Assembly (NCBI GenBank): GCA_951799405.1 | Contig: OX637339.1 | Coordinates: forward strand, 9,796,001 to 9,860,000 | Reading direction: 5' to 3' | DNA length: 64,000 nt | Source of the DNA: Agapetus fuscipes | Taxonomy: Eukaryota > Arthropoda > Insecta > Trichoptera > Glossosomatidae | In this document: one piece after another, positions 11,401 to 21,518 of the stretch | Numbering within the stretch: the stretch's first letter is position 1 | How the letters are laid out: the number at the start of each line of letters is the position of its first letter | Made by a program: the position numbers and the translations under genes | Notes under the pieces: model-generated | Databases searched by the model: none | Seen by the model: only the letters and a program-made list of their open reading frames with translations | Told to the model about the DNA's origin: nothing

Positions 11401-14400
11401 GCAGGGTGTACGTCCATTTGAGATTTGGCTTTTATGTTGAGGCATTTGCAAGCGCGAACTTGTACGTGTCTGGTTGTGAGACTGAATGTAATGTGAAACA
11501 TATCTTTGCAATTTAGATTAGATTAGATTAGACAAAAAAATTATATTTTAATTTCATAATTCTTTTTCAATTCAAAAAGAGTTTCGGGGGAAATAATAAA
11601 ATCTGTGACTATACAGAGCCATTCAAATAAAAACCAGCATACCAGAAAACAAAAAAAAAACTGCAAGTGACTATAAGCTGCTATAAGCACATGAAAGTCA
11701 TTATGTCAACAAACTGTAGACAAAGGTAGACAGGGTTTTCTAGGAATCAGCTTGTCGGACTTTTGTATTGTTACCTACTTTCTTTGTTGGTAATTCAAAA
11801 GACTCTACCTGAAGTCTATTATAGATGAGTCATATAGAATCAAAGGCGGCAATCTAAAAATATATTTATATATTATAGGATAGACTGGTCCGTGTTCTAG
11901 TGATTAGCGCTCCAGACAAGGGTCGTGGTTCAAATCCCGACGGAGTAAAAAATAATATAATTTATATTATTTAAAACAGACCGGTCCGTAGTCCAGTGAT
12001 AACACTTCGGACTCTGAATGGAAGTTTGTGGGTTCGAATGCCAGCGGAGCACAAAAAATATAGCGTTTGGCCAAATTTTACCAAATATACAAATTTGCTC
12101 TTCGCTGGGTTGAAAAATTCGTAAACCTTTACCAATGACCGGTCACCAAAGGGCCATCCACCCTTACAGCAACTGGGTCTTGCTTGAGGATTGGCGCCTT
12201 GTGGCGACGACCAAGCTCGTAAAAAGTCCAGTCGATAGCTCAGTTAATGGTAGAATGCTTGCATTATATACGGAGAGCAAGGGTTCAGTGTTTATTTCAA
12301 GCCCAAAATACCGGCAAGGCTTACTCAGCCTTCACAAGAAATAAGAAACAATCCCCTCGGGAAATGGGAAACCTCCACTTCAACTAAAGGGGTTGGTGTG
12401 AGGCCGGCCCCCTTACCGCAACGCAACTAAGCTACACATATAGTGTAACTTCCTGCCGCGTTATCTCCGAAGGGGTCGCATGGGGCGAGTTGAACCTATT
12501 TATTTTACAGGTAAGGGGGCGGGGGGTGGAGGTTTCCCAGCTCCCGAGAGCGCTGGTACTCATTTATTGTGAAGGCTGAGTAAACCTTGCCGGTATTTTA
12601 TTTTGGGGTTTGAAATAAACACCGAAACGGGAAATCATTTCTGACACCCTCGGTGGGATTCGAACCCGAGCTTTCGGCATGGAATGCAAGCACTCTACCA
12701 CCTGAGCTATCGACCTGTAAAAATAAATAGGTCCCGAATTGCCACATGCGACCCCTTCGGGGATAACGCGGGCAATAAGTTACACTATATGTGTTTGCTT
12801 AATTTCGTTCTTGTTTAATACATTCGTCGTTGGGTTAAAAAAATCATATATTTTTAACAAAGAATGAGAGTCAGAGTCAGGGTGTCATTGCCATCATAAT
12901 TTCCCGTTTCGGTGTTTATTTCAAACCCACCGGCATGGCTTACTCAGAGTTATGTGAACCACCCTTGAGATAGCTGGAAAACCCCCACTTCAACTGAAGT
13001 GGTTGGAATAAGTTTACTATCGCCACTTCGGTGATAACGCTGCAAGAAGTTACACTACAAATTATATAAAGCTGAGTCGTATTTTTTTAGATGAACATTG
13101 AGGAACAATTCCTTGACTTCGCGGTTTATACCTAAAGTTTGGGGGAAAAACCCTGTATGTTATGTACACGTATGTTATGTACTTACACGTATGTTTATGT
13201 TTTTCGAAAATAAATAAACAAATATTATATGCGGTATGCAATATATGGTAAGCGGCTGAACACCCATTCTGTAGAAAATGGTTCACTTTGCCAATGTCAA
13301 CCCTGTTTTAGGGAAGGTCGGCAGGAGTTGCAGGGTGTATGTTCATTTGAAATACGGGTTTTCTATTGAAGGTCCACATGCGGCATGTTTAAGCGCGAAC
13401 TTGTACGTGTCTGCTTGTGAGAATGCATATAATGTGAATCCCCCAATGTAACATATCCTTGCAGCTTAGATAAGGTCACTTGGTAAGCATAAGTCATAGA
13501 AAAATGACATTCAAAAATCGAGAAGCCTTTTTATCCTGGTAGGTAAAATTTGAACAAAGAACCATTGTTTAACATAATATCCTATTTCCATTGAAAGACA
13601 TAATATTACAATAGTAAAATGATTTGCAAAACAATTTTTTTTTTGTCATAATCTGTATAATAATAATTATTCTTGTGATGACTGGTCCGTAGTGCAAGTG
13701 GTAACGCTTCGGACTCGTAACTGAAAGGTTGTGGGTTCGAATCCCGGCGGAGGACAAAAAATATGCCATTTATATTTTCAAATTTGCTCTTCACTGGGTT
13801 GAAAAATTTATGAACCTTTACCCATGACCGGTAACCACAGCTCCATCCAGCCTTACAGCAACTGGGTCTTGCTTGAGAATTGACACTTTGTAGCGACGAC
13901 GACCAAGCTCGTAAAAAGGTCGATAGTTCAATTGGTAAAATGCTTGCATTCCATGCTGAGCAAGGGTTCGATCGCAAGGTTTACTCAGCCTTCACAAGAA
14001 AGGAGAACCAGCCCCCCCGGGAGCTGGAAAACCCCTACTTCAATTGAAAGTGGTTGGTGTGAGGCCGGCCCCCTTACCTGTAAAAATAAATAGGTCCCAA
14101 ATCGCCACATGCGACCCTTTCGGGGATAACGCAGGCAAGAAGTTACACCATATGTGCAGCTTAGTTGTGTTTATTCTAAAGTGATGCGAAACACTCCTCA
14201 AGAGCCGAACTTGACCGTCGCTACGGAATGCACCTATTCTAAAGAAATATCCTATTACTGTGGAGCTGAAGGCTAAAAAAAAAAAAAAATAGGCTGATTT
14301 ATTTGATGAGCGCTGTTTTTGTGTAAATTATCTGTAAAAAATAAATTCCTTGACTTATAGGTTGGTATGAGGCTGACCCCCCATACTGTAAAAAATGGTT

Positions 14401-17400
14401 CACTTTGCCAATGTCACCCCTGTTTCAGGGAAGGTCGGCAAGAGTCGCAGGGCTTATGTTCATTTGAGATTGGGTTTTTATACTGTAGGTCCACATGCAG
14501 CATGTGTGAGCGCGAAATTATGCGTGTCTGCTTGTCGGAATGCATTTAATATGAATCTCAAATGATACATATATTTGCAACTTAGATTTAGATGTGCGTT
14601 TTGAATCTATTTGAGCGCACATGAATTGTGAATCTTAAATGTTAATAGTCATTTTCAGCACGACACATAATTGCTTTGATGATAAATTCCATGTTTCAAA
14701 AAAATACTACAAAAATAAAGAAATTTTCCGACTTTACAGTTGTAATGCGTTCTTTTCCGTAATTTATATTTTAGATTATTATTTTTCAAAGCTCCAATCA
14801 CAGCAGACGAGTGCATATGTTTTGTAATACACGTTGCCTTCAACCCATATGCTCTGCGTGTGTGAGGGAGAAGTACCGTGCGGTAGAGAGGTTGGACAAG
14901 CAAGCGGCACAGATCCCACGTCCGAGCCCCTTGAAGAACAAAGGGAAACTGATTCATTTTGAACAGAATTTTAAAGGTTTGCGAAATAAGGAAAAAACCC
15001 ATGAAAAAAAATATTTCGACTATTTGTTTTGTTGTTATAGGTTTAAAAAAGACTTTATCTACATGACTAGTTTTTCATTTATTTTTTTAAAACTTTAAAT
15101 GTCGGAAAAAAACGTGTACGAAAAATACAAAAAAAAAAAAATTTTTGCAATATTCAAAAGGTAAAATATGGAAAGCAAAATCAAATTTCAAAAAAGTAAT
15201 CTGATCATGCCTTCAACAAACTCTTTTAAATTTATTCTATCATAGAAAAAATTAAGATTTTTTTTTCGTTTTTGTAGGATATGCTTTTTAGCAAAGCTCT
15301 TTCCGCAACTAGCAAAAACAAGTCCCGATCAAGCTTTGATTTATATACGTAAATAATTTATTTGACTTTTGAAAAAAATATGATAAATAGTTTAAATGTT
15401 GATTAATCTTAGGTATATTTTTAAAATATTAATTTATGTCTTAATCATGCTCTAAAAAAATAAATGAAAACATACTTTAAAAAAAAAAATCTTGAATATG
15501 TGTGGATCGCACCCTTAAGGGCTAGAGTAACTTAAATTAGTAACTTGTTCAATTCCTGGCGAGCCCCTATACCCTAACTTTGACCCTGGATCAACAGATG
15601 TCATTGGGTAATTATGATAGAATAGCTCATTAAAAATAAAAATTGATAATCATCTAGATTTATGCGGTGGAAGTCTGTCTGAATTCCGTAGAGCTTTGTT
15701 TTGCTGAGGAAAGTAGAGGTATTTTATTTGACTGTGCTATTTTATGTAGGTAATACTAATCATTGAATTTTTTCTTTCTTTGCTATTCATTGTAAATTAG
15801 GTACCTTGTCATAAAATTATGTAAATGGACAATTATGTCCGTTAATAAAATACAATTAAAAAAAATAATATCAACACCTGTTTCTGGCAATGCAAAAATA
15901 GGTTGCGTAAATTGCACTCCTCTTCAAAAAATATTTGAAAAAAAAAGTACTTTATAAAGTATGTTTTACCTGTATGGCTCCTCATGTGCGACCTCAAATT
16001 ATAATCATTTAAGAATTTTTTGTCGCAAAGAGGACAAACGGGTGACTTCCGATTGTCGTTATGCAGAAAATTGATATGTTTCTTCAAGGAGTATTTCCAA
16101 AACAGCTTCTTACAATGAGGGCATTCTACCTTCACATTCTCTTTATGTTTACGTAGCATGTGTGTTCTTAACGTCGTCATATTGTTACTCTGATAACTGC
16201 ACTCGGAACAATAGTGTTTTTCATCTGTGTGTTTGTGTCTGATGTGACTCTTTATGGGGTCATTCGGTTGAAGAGTTTTCAGCGGAACAGTGAAGGAGCA
16301 GAAGGGACAAACTCGAAGATAGCCAGTGAAGACCTCTTTCTTGTGGCAGTGAATGACGTGGGATCTTCTGTCAGAGAAATTTGAAAACTCCAACTGAAGG
16401 GGAAAAAGAAGAGATTAACATCAAGCAAACTAACAAGTTAAAATTAAAAACACTGTTTGGATATTGAAGATACTACAAGGATGTTGAAGTGACGGGACGG
16501 GGTATTGAAGAGAAAGTAACAAAGTTTAAGAACAAAGTAACAAGTTTAAGAACTGCAATTCATTCCAATACTTTGGTACCCTCATAAAAGGCAAAATGTC
16601 TTGTCTTCGGAGTTGCAAGCTCAAATTAATTCCGACGACCATAAAGGGACTAACGAGAGAAGCAGCAAAAAACAGAGAGTCCTGGAGCATTGTGGTGTAG
16701 GAGGCCCTGAGCCTGCCAAGGCTTTGGAGCCAAATAAAGTAAAGTAAGTTTGGGTATTTGACATACGGTTGACACAGGAGTGACAACCAATTTTAGAAAG
16801 ATTGTTGGAATAATCAAATTGCCTTTGGTTTTGTATAACACCCGATAGTGCATCACCTTTGAGGATAAACTGTTTCTCATATATCTCATTTTTTAAATTT
16901 TAAATTTTATTATGCACCTACATAGGTACTTCCTGAGGGCATAGGATAAATTCTATAATATTGTTACTATTTATTTTGAATTTAATTTGATACAACTTTG
17001 CTTGACTTTATTTTACAAAAATTATTTTAGAATTTGTTTACATTTTAAGGCTTTATACCTCTCGTTTTTGTTTCACGACTGTAAAGCACTGCAATCCGTA
17101 TTTATAGAATGACCAAAGGCTACTCTAGCATGTACCAGATCATGCCAGAATAGTCTCGGGCAGATGCTTTGAGCAAATATGAGTAGGTACAACCATCAAA
17201 TACTTACCTCTATATAACCGTATACAAGTAAGTAAAAACACATGGTCACACAATCATAAGGAAGTAAAAACACATAGACACGAAATCATAGGTAAACATG
17301 CACAGACATAAATTCATACATTTGTAACAGTTTGTAATACGTTCGTACCTTACAGTCTGCCACCTGACAGAGCAGCATTGTATCAATAATCTTCCTTTTT

Positions 17401-20400
17401 GGTTTAAGACGATGAGATTCAGAGTGGAGCTGATATTCAGCTGCAGTGAGGCAAACACAGGGACATAATTCACAACAGAAATCACTGTGTTCTGGAATAA
17501 CATAGAGAAAATATATTTTTAAATAGTATGACACTACGGACCACAAATGTTCCAGATCTCCAGCATTATTCACAGGCCTGGATTAAGTGTGGTTCCAGCG
17601 GTCCGACCACACCGGGACCCCAAGACTTACAAAGTAAAAAATTCAGTAAAAAATATTAAATTAATGACCTCTTTGTCCCGGGATCCCTGCGATTGGATTT
17701 CCTATTCCTTAAAATGGACATCAAAGAATAACATTAACAAGTTAACCCATTTAGACCGGAGGTTTTTTTTTTGCGATTTTTTTCCTGAAATTCATAATTG
17801 TTACATGAAATGGTGTAAAAAAACTTTTTTTCAAGTAACTTTTTTATTTAATGTTTCTAGTTTTTGAGATATGAGGTGTTCCGAAATCGGATCACTAGGC
17901 TCCACGGACTACATTTTTACACTATATGGGTGACGAAACTCCACAACATCTAATGGGTTTTCTTCAAATGTTTTGTGTAATTGCCAAGCTTTTTGTAAAC
18001 TTAATTTGAAACAGAAGAACTAGGGGCTTGAATACCATTTCTTTCCTGTATGAAGCTCGATACTAAGCAATATTTTCATCAGCTCTAGCCACATCTTCCA
18101 TATATTGGTTGTATAATTTTATCATGTATGGCTGTTGAACCTGTATTTTTTTTTAGAATAATATTTTACTAGACCGATAGGATTAATTCCAGCTCCTGAA
18201 GAGGCAACAATGACGATAATATTGTCATGCCACTGACAAACAATATTTCCCTGATTATCTGTAGAAGTTGCGTAACCCTTCCTTTTGGACATTGTGGATA
18301 CTAATCAATGTTTTCCCATTGGTGTGCAACTTTTGTGAGTTTTATTTTATTTTTTTGAGGAAGTTTTTGCTCAAAAGAAGCAGGGGTAACTTCATTACCG
18401 AAGTAGAAATTAGAATCACCATTATCAGGGGCATTTTAAGCTATTTTGGGTAGGGTCCAACGCTGCTCATGTGGGCCCCCCCCCAAATAAGTAGGTAATG
18501 ACATTTTTTTAAACACAATTTAATGACATTTTTTTAGAAAAGTAGGTAGGTACATTATTATAGGTAGGTACCTACATTAGGTAGCTAGGCACAACCGGCT
18601 CAAAACATATTTTTTCGTAATTTCGCAGTCACGAGTTTTTCTAGTATAGTTGAGTATAGTCGAAAAATCTAAATTCTATAAGGTGTCGTAATTTATGTTC
18701 ATCACTGACAGGTGATTCAGTTTGTGCTGGGAAATTGTAGTCCTGACTCCTGAGGTCATTTTTTGTCAATTTTAATTTTGAAAACGCCCTTTCTCCCGTT
18801 GCGTTACTGACCATTATTGTCAGGTAAATTTTTAAAGCCGCAGCAGTACTCGGAAAAACAACTTCTAGGTCGTTTTTAACATGAATTTGTATGTCTCTGC
18901 CGCCCCTATTGGTTCCCCGATGTCTTGAACAACATGTACCTACCTAATTTTTTTTTATAGTGAAGAATTATTTCTCATGTTTTTAAATATTTTTTTCAAG
19001 AGGAGCTAAGTACTGTAAAAAAATTAACCCAAAAGGGTCCGCGCGGGGCCCCCTCCGGTGGCCCCGCGGGGCCCCTCGGGCCTTGGGGCCCTGTCCGCTG
19101 CGGGCACTGCGGACCCCCCTTAAACTGGCACTGACCATTATGGACTAAATGTGCAGGTGCTCGGAGTAAGAAACCTTGTAGATTATTTTTGTTCCACCCT
19201 TTTCATCTTTAGAATCTTCATCCAAAATTGGCGTTATTGGCATTTTCAGGGGGTTCGATGATTATAGCCCTTGCTCAAATATTACTTTCTGTTTCTAGCA
19301 TAACCAGAATGTCATTTAACGATAAGCCCTTTGACATCTTAAGAAAGGCCTGTTGTAACTAAAAATAATTAAAAATATTAGAGCTCTTTGACGTCTGAAT
19401 GTTTTAAATTTAGTAGTTTACTATGTTTATTATTTTATTTGATATTATAGATAAGTTTTGTTTTGTTAAATAAAATAAACTTGTACCTAAATAATAATAA
19501 AATCAATCTAAACTTTCTCCACTACCGTACTGCATTGAATGTGATTTGAACTCGTATGAGCCTAGTGTTCCAAAATCGGAACACCCAACTTTACCAACCC
19601 CTAATAACGACAATATCACAAATTTCTGTATATTGTGACTAAAACACGGTAGTGTATGTCAAGTAGATTAGTAATATCAAAAATTATTTTCATGGAACCA
19701 AAAATGCAAAAGTAATAATTACCTAAGTGAAAAAAACCATTGCTGAAATTGTCCAATATTGTATGTCAATGTTTCTAAATACATCACGAAGTCGTTACAG
19801 GTCTATGAACGTTCAAATACTTCTCACAAGCAAGCTACACTAGCCCTATCACCAACTTGATACTCCTAACGCCATTTTTTGTTGATATTAAAAAGTAAAA
19901 AAAAAAAAACTGCAACGAGTCTAGTGTTCCGAAATCGGATCACTAGGCTTAAATGGGTTAAATGGTCAACAATATAGACTTTCCAAATGTGTGTTTTTAG
20001 GCTTTCACCGCTGGATTCAGATTCTTGATATTGTCTTTTAGGTTTTTGAAGAATTAAAGAAAAAAAACCCGACAGAATATCATCAAGGATTTCAAAAAGG
20101 ATTTAAAGAAAACCCAAATTTACCTGAGCTGTCACTATGATCACTTTCAATTGAGTGCATCTGTATATTTAGATTCTCAACATTTCTATGTTCCTCCCGG
20201 TTGTAGTTACCATTTTTTAAATTGCCTCCATCTTGAAAACACTCATTAAAAAATCTATCATTTCCTGGGAGTGATTCAACTTTATAGTTGGGTACAGTTT
20301 CTTCTAGCTCAAGACTATCAATGCCATCAATAAAGATTTCTTCTTTTACCTGAAACTCCTCTTCCACAATAGTTTCATTGTCAACTTCTTCAAAAATGTT

Positions 20401-21309
20401 TTCTTCTTTTACCTGAAAGTTCTCTTCAATGGTGATTTCAGTGACAAGTTCTTCAAAAGTGTTTTCTTCTTTTACCTGAAAGTTCTCTTCCACGATGGTT
20501 CTAATATCAACATTTTCAAACTCAGTTTTAACAATATCTAGATCATTCCGAGAGATGTAACTATCAGAAAAATTGAAAGGCAACTCAGGTGGAATGTTGC
20601 TTTGTGCATCATTGCACATTTTTAGTAATATCTGATTGTATTCAAGGCATCTGAGGCGAAATGTGTGAGCTTGCTCCAAAGAATCAATACATGTGGCACA
20701 GATGCGCCGAGGCAGACAACTCTCCATGTCCTCAATTGCTATGTTGCAGCAAAAAAGTATCTTTTTAGCAAAATTGGTTTGCTTCTTATTTCTTATGAAT
20801 TCAAATTCATGCTGATTAAATTGGCTCATGCACAACCGACACACCTGCTCAAAGTATTTGTTGTAATCAAAAGGTTGTGTAACATTTTTCTTATTATATC
20901 GCGGTCCAGCATCAACTTTCTGTTGACGGGGTATACTTGTACTTCCTTCCATTACGGAAGTGTCCTTGGGATTTATCTCTGTTGTTCTAAAAAGAAACAA
21001 TTTTGATACATTATAGAAAATAACACAATTAATAGAACACAGTAGTCAGGATTAAAAAGTATAAGAGTAATGTCGAATTTAGCAAAATAATGATTAACAG
21101 TAAGCTGAGGTGATATTCACTAGATTAAAATTATGAAATGAATGAGAAATTCAATAAAATGAGCTTCTACAAATGCATTGTATAAAACCAATGGCGGTAA
21201 TCTGGAATTATTTTCAAAATAAGATAAATATATGAAAAAAACTGTTTTGTGAACGCACCTGCTCTCTGCTGTCTTTTTGACATCAACTTCCGGATTAATT
21301 TCGTAGCGT
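8401..21309 (-). CDS. ZAD-domain C2H2 zinc-finger protein
   Basis: Five exons join with GT-AG ends and matching phase: 21309-21259, 20986-20124, 17491-17349, 16393-15970, 8510-8401. The N terminus has a ZAD: CRLC and, about 50 residues later, CATC supply the four zinc ligands. An acidic linker follows with three copies of a motif like EENFQVKEE. Then come seven C2H2 fingers: one in exon 3, one split across exons 3 and 4 (CQVADC ... H), four in exon 4, and the last in exon 5, joined by the linker HTGELPFKC. ZAD proteins dimerise through the ZAD and act in the nucleus as DNA-binding regulators. The 51-base exon 21309-21259 is open in frame, so the true start may lie further upstream; MEGSTS at 20952 is an alternative start. 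Introns hold a dead piggyBac (intron 2), a LINE tail (intron 3) and 7.4 kb of SINEs plus an antisense ORF (intron 4). Confidence 0.85.
8625..8835 (-). repeat. Family C SINE, truncated tail
   Basis: Reversed family C from the GGTCCTTAGTCCAGTGGCAA head at 8832 to GAGTATTGGCGCATTG near 8625. The long 3' tail of the family is absent. A second tRNA-like scrap lies at 8845-8895. Confidence 0.8.
9402..10264 (+). CDS. Unrecognised three-exon acidic protein
   Basis: Exons 9402-9437, 9737-9978 and 10063-10264 join in phase with consensus donors (CAG/GTAATT, GA/GTAAGT) and acceptors (CATCTAG, CTCTTCCAG), giving about 159 residues. It starts MAGRGGSTRRAQ and has a strongly acidic stretch (EDSGEEEENHGSDEEEA) in exon 2. 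There is no signal peptide, membrane segment or known domain that I can see. It lies antisense within the last intron of the ZAD gene. Short near-palindromic motifs like GTGCACATATGGAC lie in and around it (9240, 9590, 9640, 10210, 10265), as in subterminal zones of DNA transposons. I infer a possible internally deleted transposase N terminus (acidic starts are common in piggyBac types), but no DDE residues are present; it may also be a lineage-specific gene. Confidence 0.5.
10588..10853 (-). repeat. Family B SINE, downstream half of a C-B dimer
   Basis: Reversed family B from GGTCGATAGCTCATATATTA at 10853 to CTTAGTTGTG at 10588. It is followed at once, on the minus-strand 5' side, by a family C unit, with the junction AAGCTCGTAAAAAGGTCGAT. 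Confidence 0.85.
10854..11085 (-). repeat. Family C SINE, upstream half of a C-B dimer
   Basis: The tRNA-like head (GGTCCGTAGTTCAGTGGTAA) is at 11083 reading down. The unit ends at the AAGCTCGTAAAA junction with family B, so it lacks the usual long 3' tail of free family C copies. Confidence 0.85.
11316..11531 (+). repeat. Family A repeat
   Basis: It runs from GTATGAGGCTGACCACCC to GCAATTTAGATTAGATTAGA, with a clear (GATTA)n tail. Only the first few bases of the family are missing. Confidence 0.85.
11883..11960 (+). repeat. Family C SINE head, truncated
   Basis: TGGTCCGTGTTCTAGTGATT and TTCAAATCCCGACGGAG are the A and B boxes of a degraded family C copy that stops after the head. Confidence 0.65.
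11978..12227 (+). repeat. Family C SINE, upstream half of a C-B dimer
   Basis: Head ACCGGTCCGTAGTCCAGTGA, B box GGGTTCGAATGCC, body to GACCAAGCTCGTAAAAAG, then directly family B. This is the same fused order as at 10.6-11.1, 13.7-14.2 and 24.7-25.3 kb. Confidence 0.85.
12228..12803 (+). repeat. Family B SINE split by a second, inverted family B copy
   Basis: The outer copy runs 12228-12417 up to GGCCGGCCCCCTTACC and resumes at 12717 with TGTAAAAATAAATAGGTCCC through to 12803, continuing exactly where it left off. The inner copy (12418-12716) is in the opposite orientation. The order of insertion is therefore readable. Confidence 0.85.
12418..12716 (-). repeat. Family B SINE inserted in another family B
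   Basis: Reversed full-length copy: GGTCGATAGCTCAGGTGGTA head at 12714 reading down, B box GGGTTCGAATCCCA, end at the ACTAAGCTACACATATAGTG block at 12423. Confidence 0.9.
12885..13048 (+). repeat. Family B SINE body without tRNA head
   Basis: It begins at the GGGTGTCA that follows the B box and continues through TTTCCCGTTTCGGTGTTTAT and CACTTCAACTGAAGTGG to AAGAAGTTACACTACA. The tRNA-like head is missing. Confidence 0.8.
13240..13472 (+). repeat. Family A repeat
   Basis: Most of family A is present from a diverged start to CCTTGCAGCTTAGAT; the block ATGGTTCACTTTGCCAATGT is exact. Confidence 0.8.
13679..14168 (+). repeat. Dimeric SINE: family C fused to family B
   Basis: Family C runs 13679-13912 (head ACTGGTCCGTAGTGCAAGTG, B box GGGTTCGAATCCCG). 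It joins at AAGCTCGTAAAAAGGTCGAT to family B, which ends at GCAGCTTAGTTGTG. The B half has an internal deletion of about 70 bases just after its B box. Confidence 0.85.
14345..14592 (+). repeat. Family A repeat, full length
   Basis: It starts TTCCTTGACTTATAGGTTGG and ends TTTGCAACTTAGATTTAGAT. It is one of the cleanest copies in the window. Confidence 0.9.
14593..15544. other. AT-rich sequence without recognisable genes
   Basis: Long A and T runs, no plausible exon on either strand and no repeat shared with the rest of the window that I could see. It lies within the last intron of the ZAD gene. Confidence 0.6.
15545..15950 (+). repeat. Family D repeat, split
   Basis: The D blocks TTTGACCCTGGATCAACAGA (15580) and ACACCTGTTTCTGGC (15874) followed by TAAATTGCACTCC are separated by about 270 bases of other sequence. 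Confidence 0.5.
16520..16750 (+). pseudogene. LINE reverse-transcriptase C-terminal relic
   Basis: A forward frame reads GLTREAAKNRESWSIVV, then a stop and EALSLPRLWSQ, matching the tail pattern ([10 protein letters not shown]) of the LINE at 5084-5222. It lies in an intron of the ZAD gene and is interrupted by stops. Confidence 0.6.
17573..17640. mobile_element. Fragment resembling a hAT terminus
   Basis: CAGGCCTGGATTAAGTGTGG resembles the termini of the hAT element at 18426-19133 (CAGGGGC...TTTAAG). No matching second end with a target duplication was found. Confidence 0.35.
17930..18310 (-). pseudogene. piggyBac transposase C-terminal remnant
   Basis: Minus-strand frames read QWHDNIIVIVASSGAGINP, then QQPYMIKLYNQYMEDV, ADENIA, and KAWQLHKTFEENPLDVVEF. 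These match the piggyBac order WYDNK..V..AS, YNKYMGGVDR.D and AWQLH. Stops and frameshifts break it. Confidence 0.75.
18426..19133 (-). mobile_element. hAT element nested in the piggyBac
   Basis: Ends CAGGGGCATTTTAAG and CTTAAACTGGCACTG are flanked by the exact 8-bp repeat ACCATTAT (18418-18425 and 19134-19141). The right arm is very GC-rich (GGGGCCCC runs), as in ZMYM-type hAT elements. It carries only the end of a transposase. Confidence 0.9.
18690..18880 (-). pseudogene. hAT transposase dimerisation-domain remnant
   Basis: A minus-strand frame reads DLEVVFPSTAAALKIYLTIM, then NATGERAFSKLKLTKNDLRS, the characteristic hATC segment (N.SGERSFSKLKLIKNYLRS). A shift later leads into HKLNHLSVMNIN. 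Upstream domains are missing. Confidence 0.75.
19200..19350 (-). pseudogene. piggyBac transposase N-terminal remnant
   Basis: Minus-strand pieces KGLSLNDILVMLETESN, then AIIIEPPENANNANF and DEDSKDEKGGT resemble the acidic N terminus of piggyBac transposases (L.D.EI..LE... IYI.PP....TDEDSGDE). Stops separate the pieces. The middle of the transposase, with its catalytic aspartates, is absent from the element. Confidence 0.6.
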
Positions 21310-21518
21310 CTGAAAGAATTATAATTAATACTAGCAGACTGACCGTGCTGCGCACGGTTGTCTGCTAGGCCCTTCGGGCAGTGTAAGTCTGGCTTCGCAA
21401 TAATTTTTCCTCACACCTCCTTCATAGTAATTAAATGCTTTAAGAAGTAATTTGAAAAAAAAATTGCGGTAAAAGGGTTATTTAGTTCTTTCATGTTCTG
21501 AGTATCTTGTATGAAGCA

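Larger units (their letters stand above)
17746..19957 (-). mobile_element. Dead piggyBac element with a nested hAT
   Basis: TTAA at 17742-17745 and 19958-19961 flanks ends CCCATTTAGACC and GGCTTAAATGGG (CCCATTTAAGCC inverted). TTAA duplication with CCC termini is typical of piggyBac. Subterminal near-palindromes of the type GTGTTCCGAAATCGGATCAC lie at both ends. Transposase remnants occur on the minus strand at both sides of the inserted hAT. Confidence 0.85.

Noticed and set aside
16526..16889. Minus-strand ORFs as extra ZAD-gene exons
   Set aside because: They overlap a plus-strand LINE tail and the flanking exons already join in phase without them.
19021..19133. GC-rich block as a CpG island or promoter
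   Set aside because: It is the end of a hAT element defined by an exact 8-bp target duplication.
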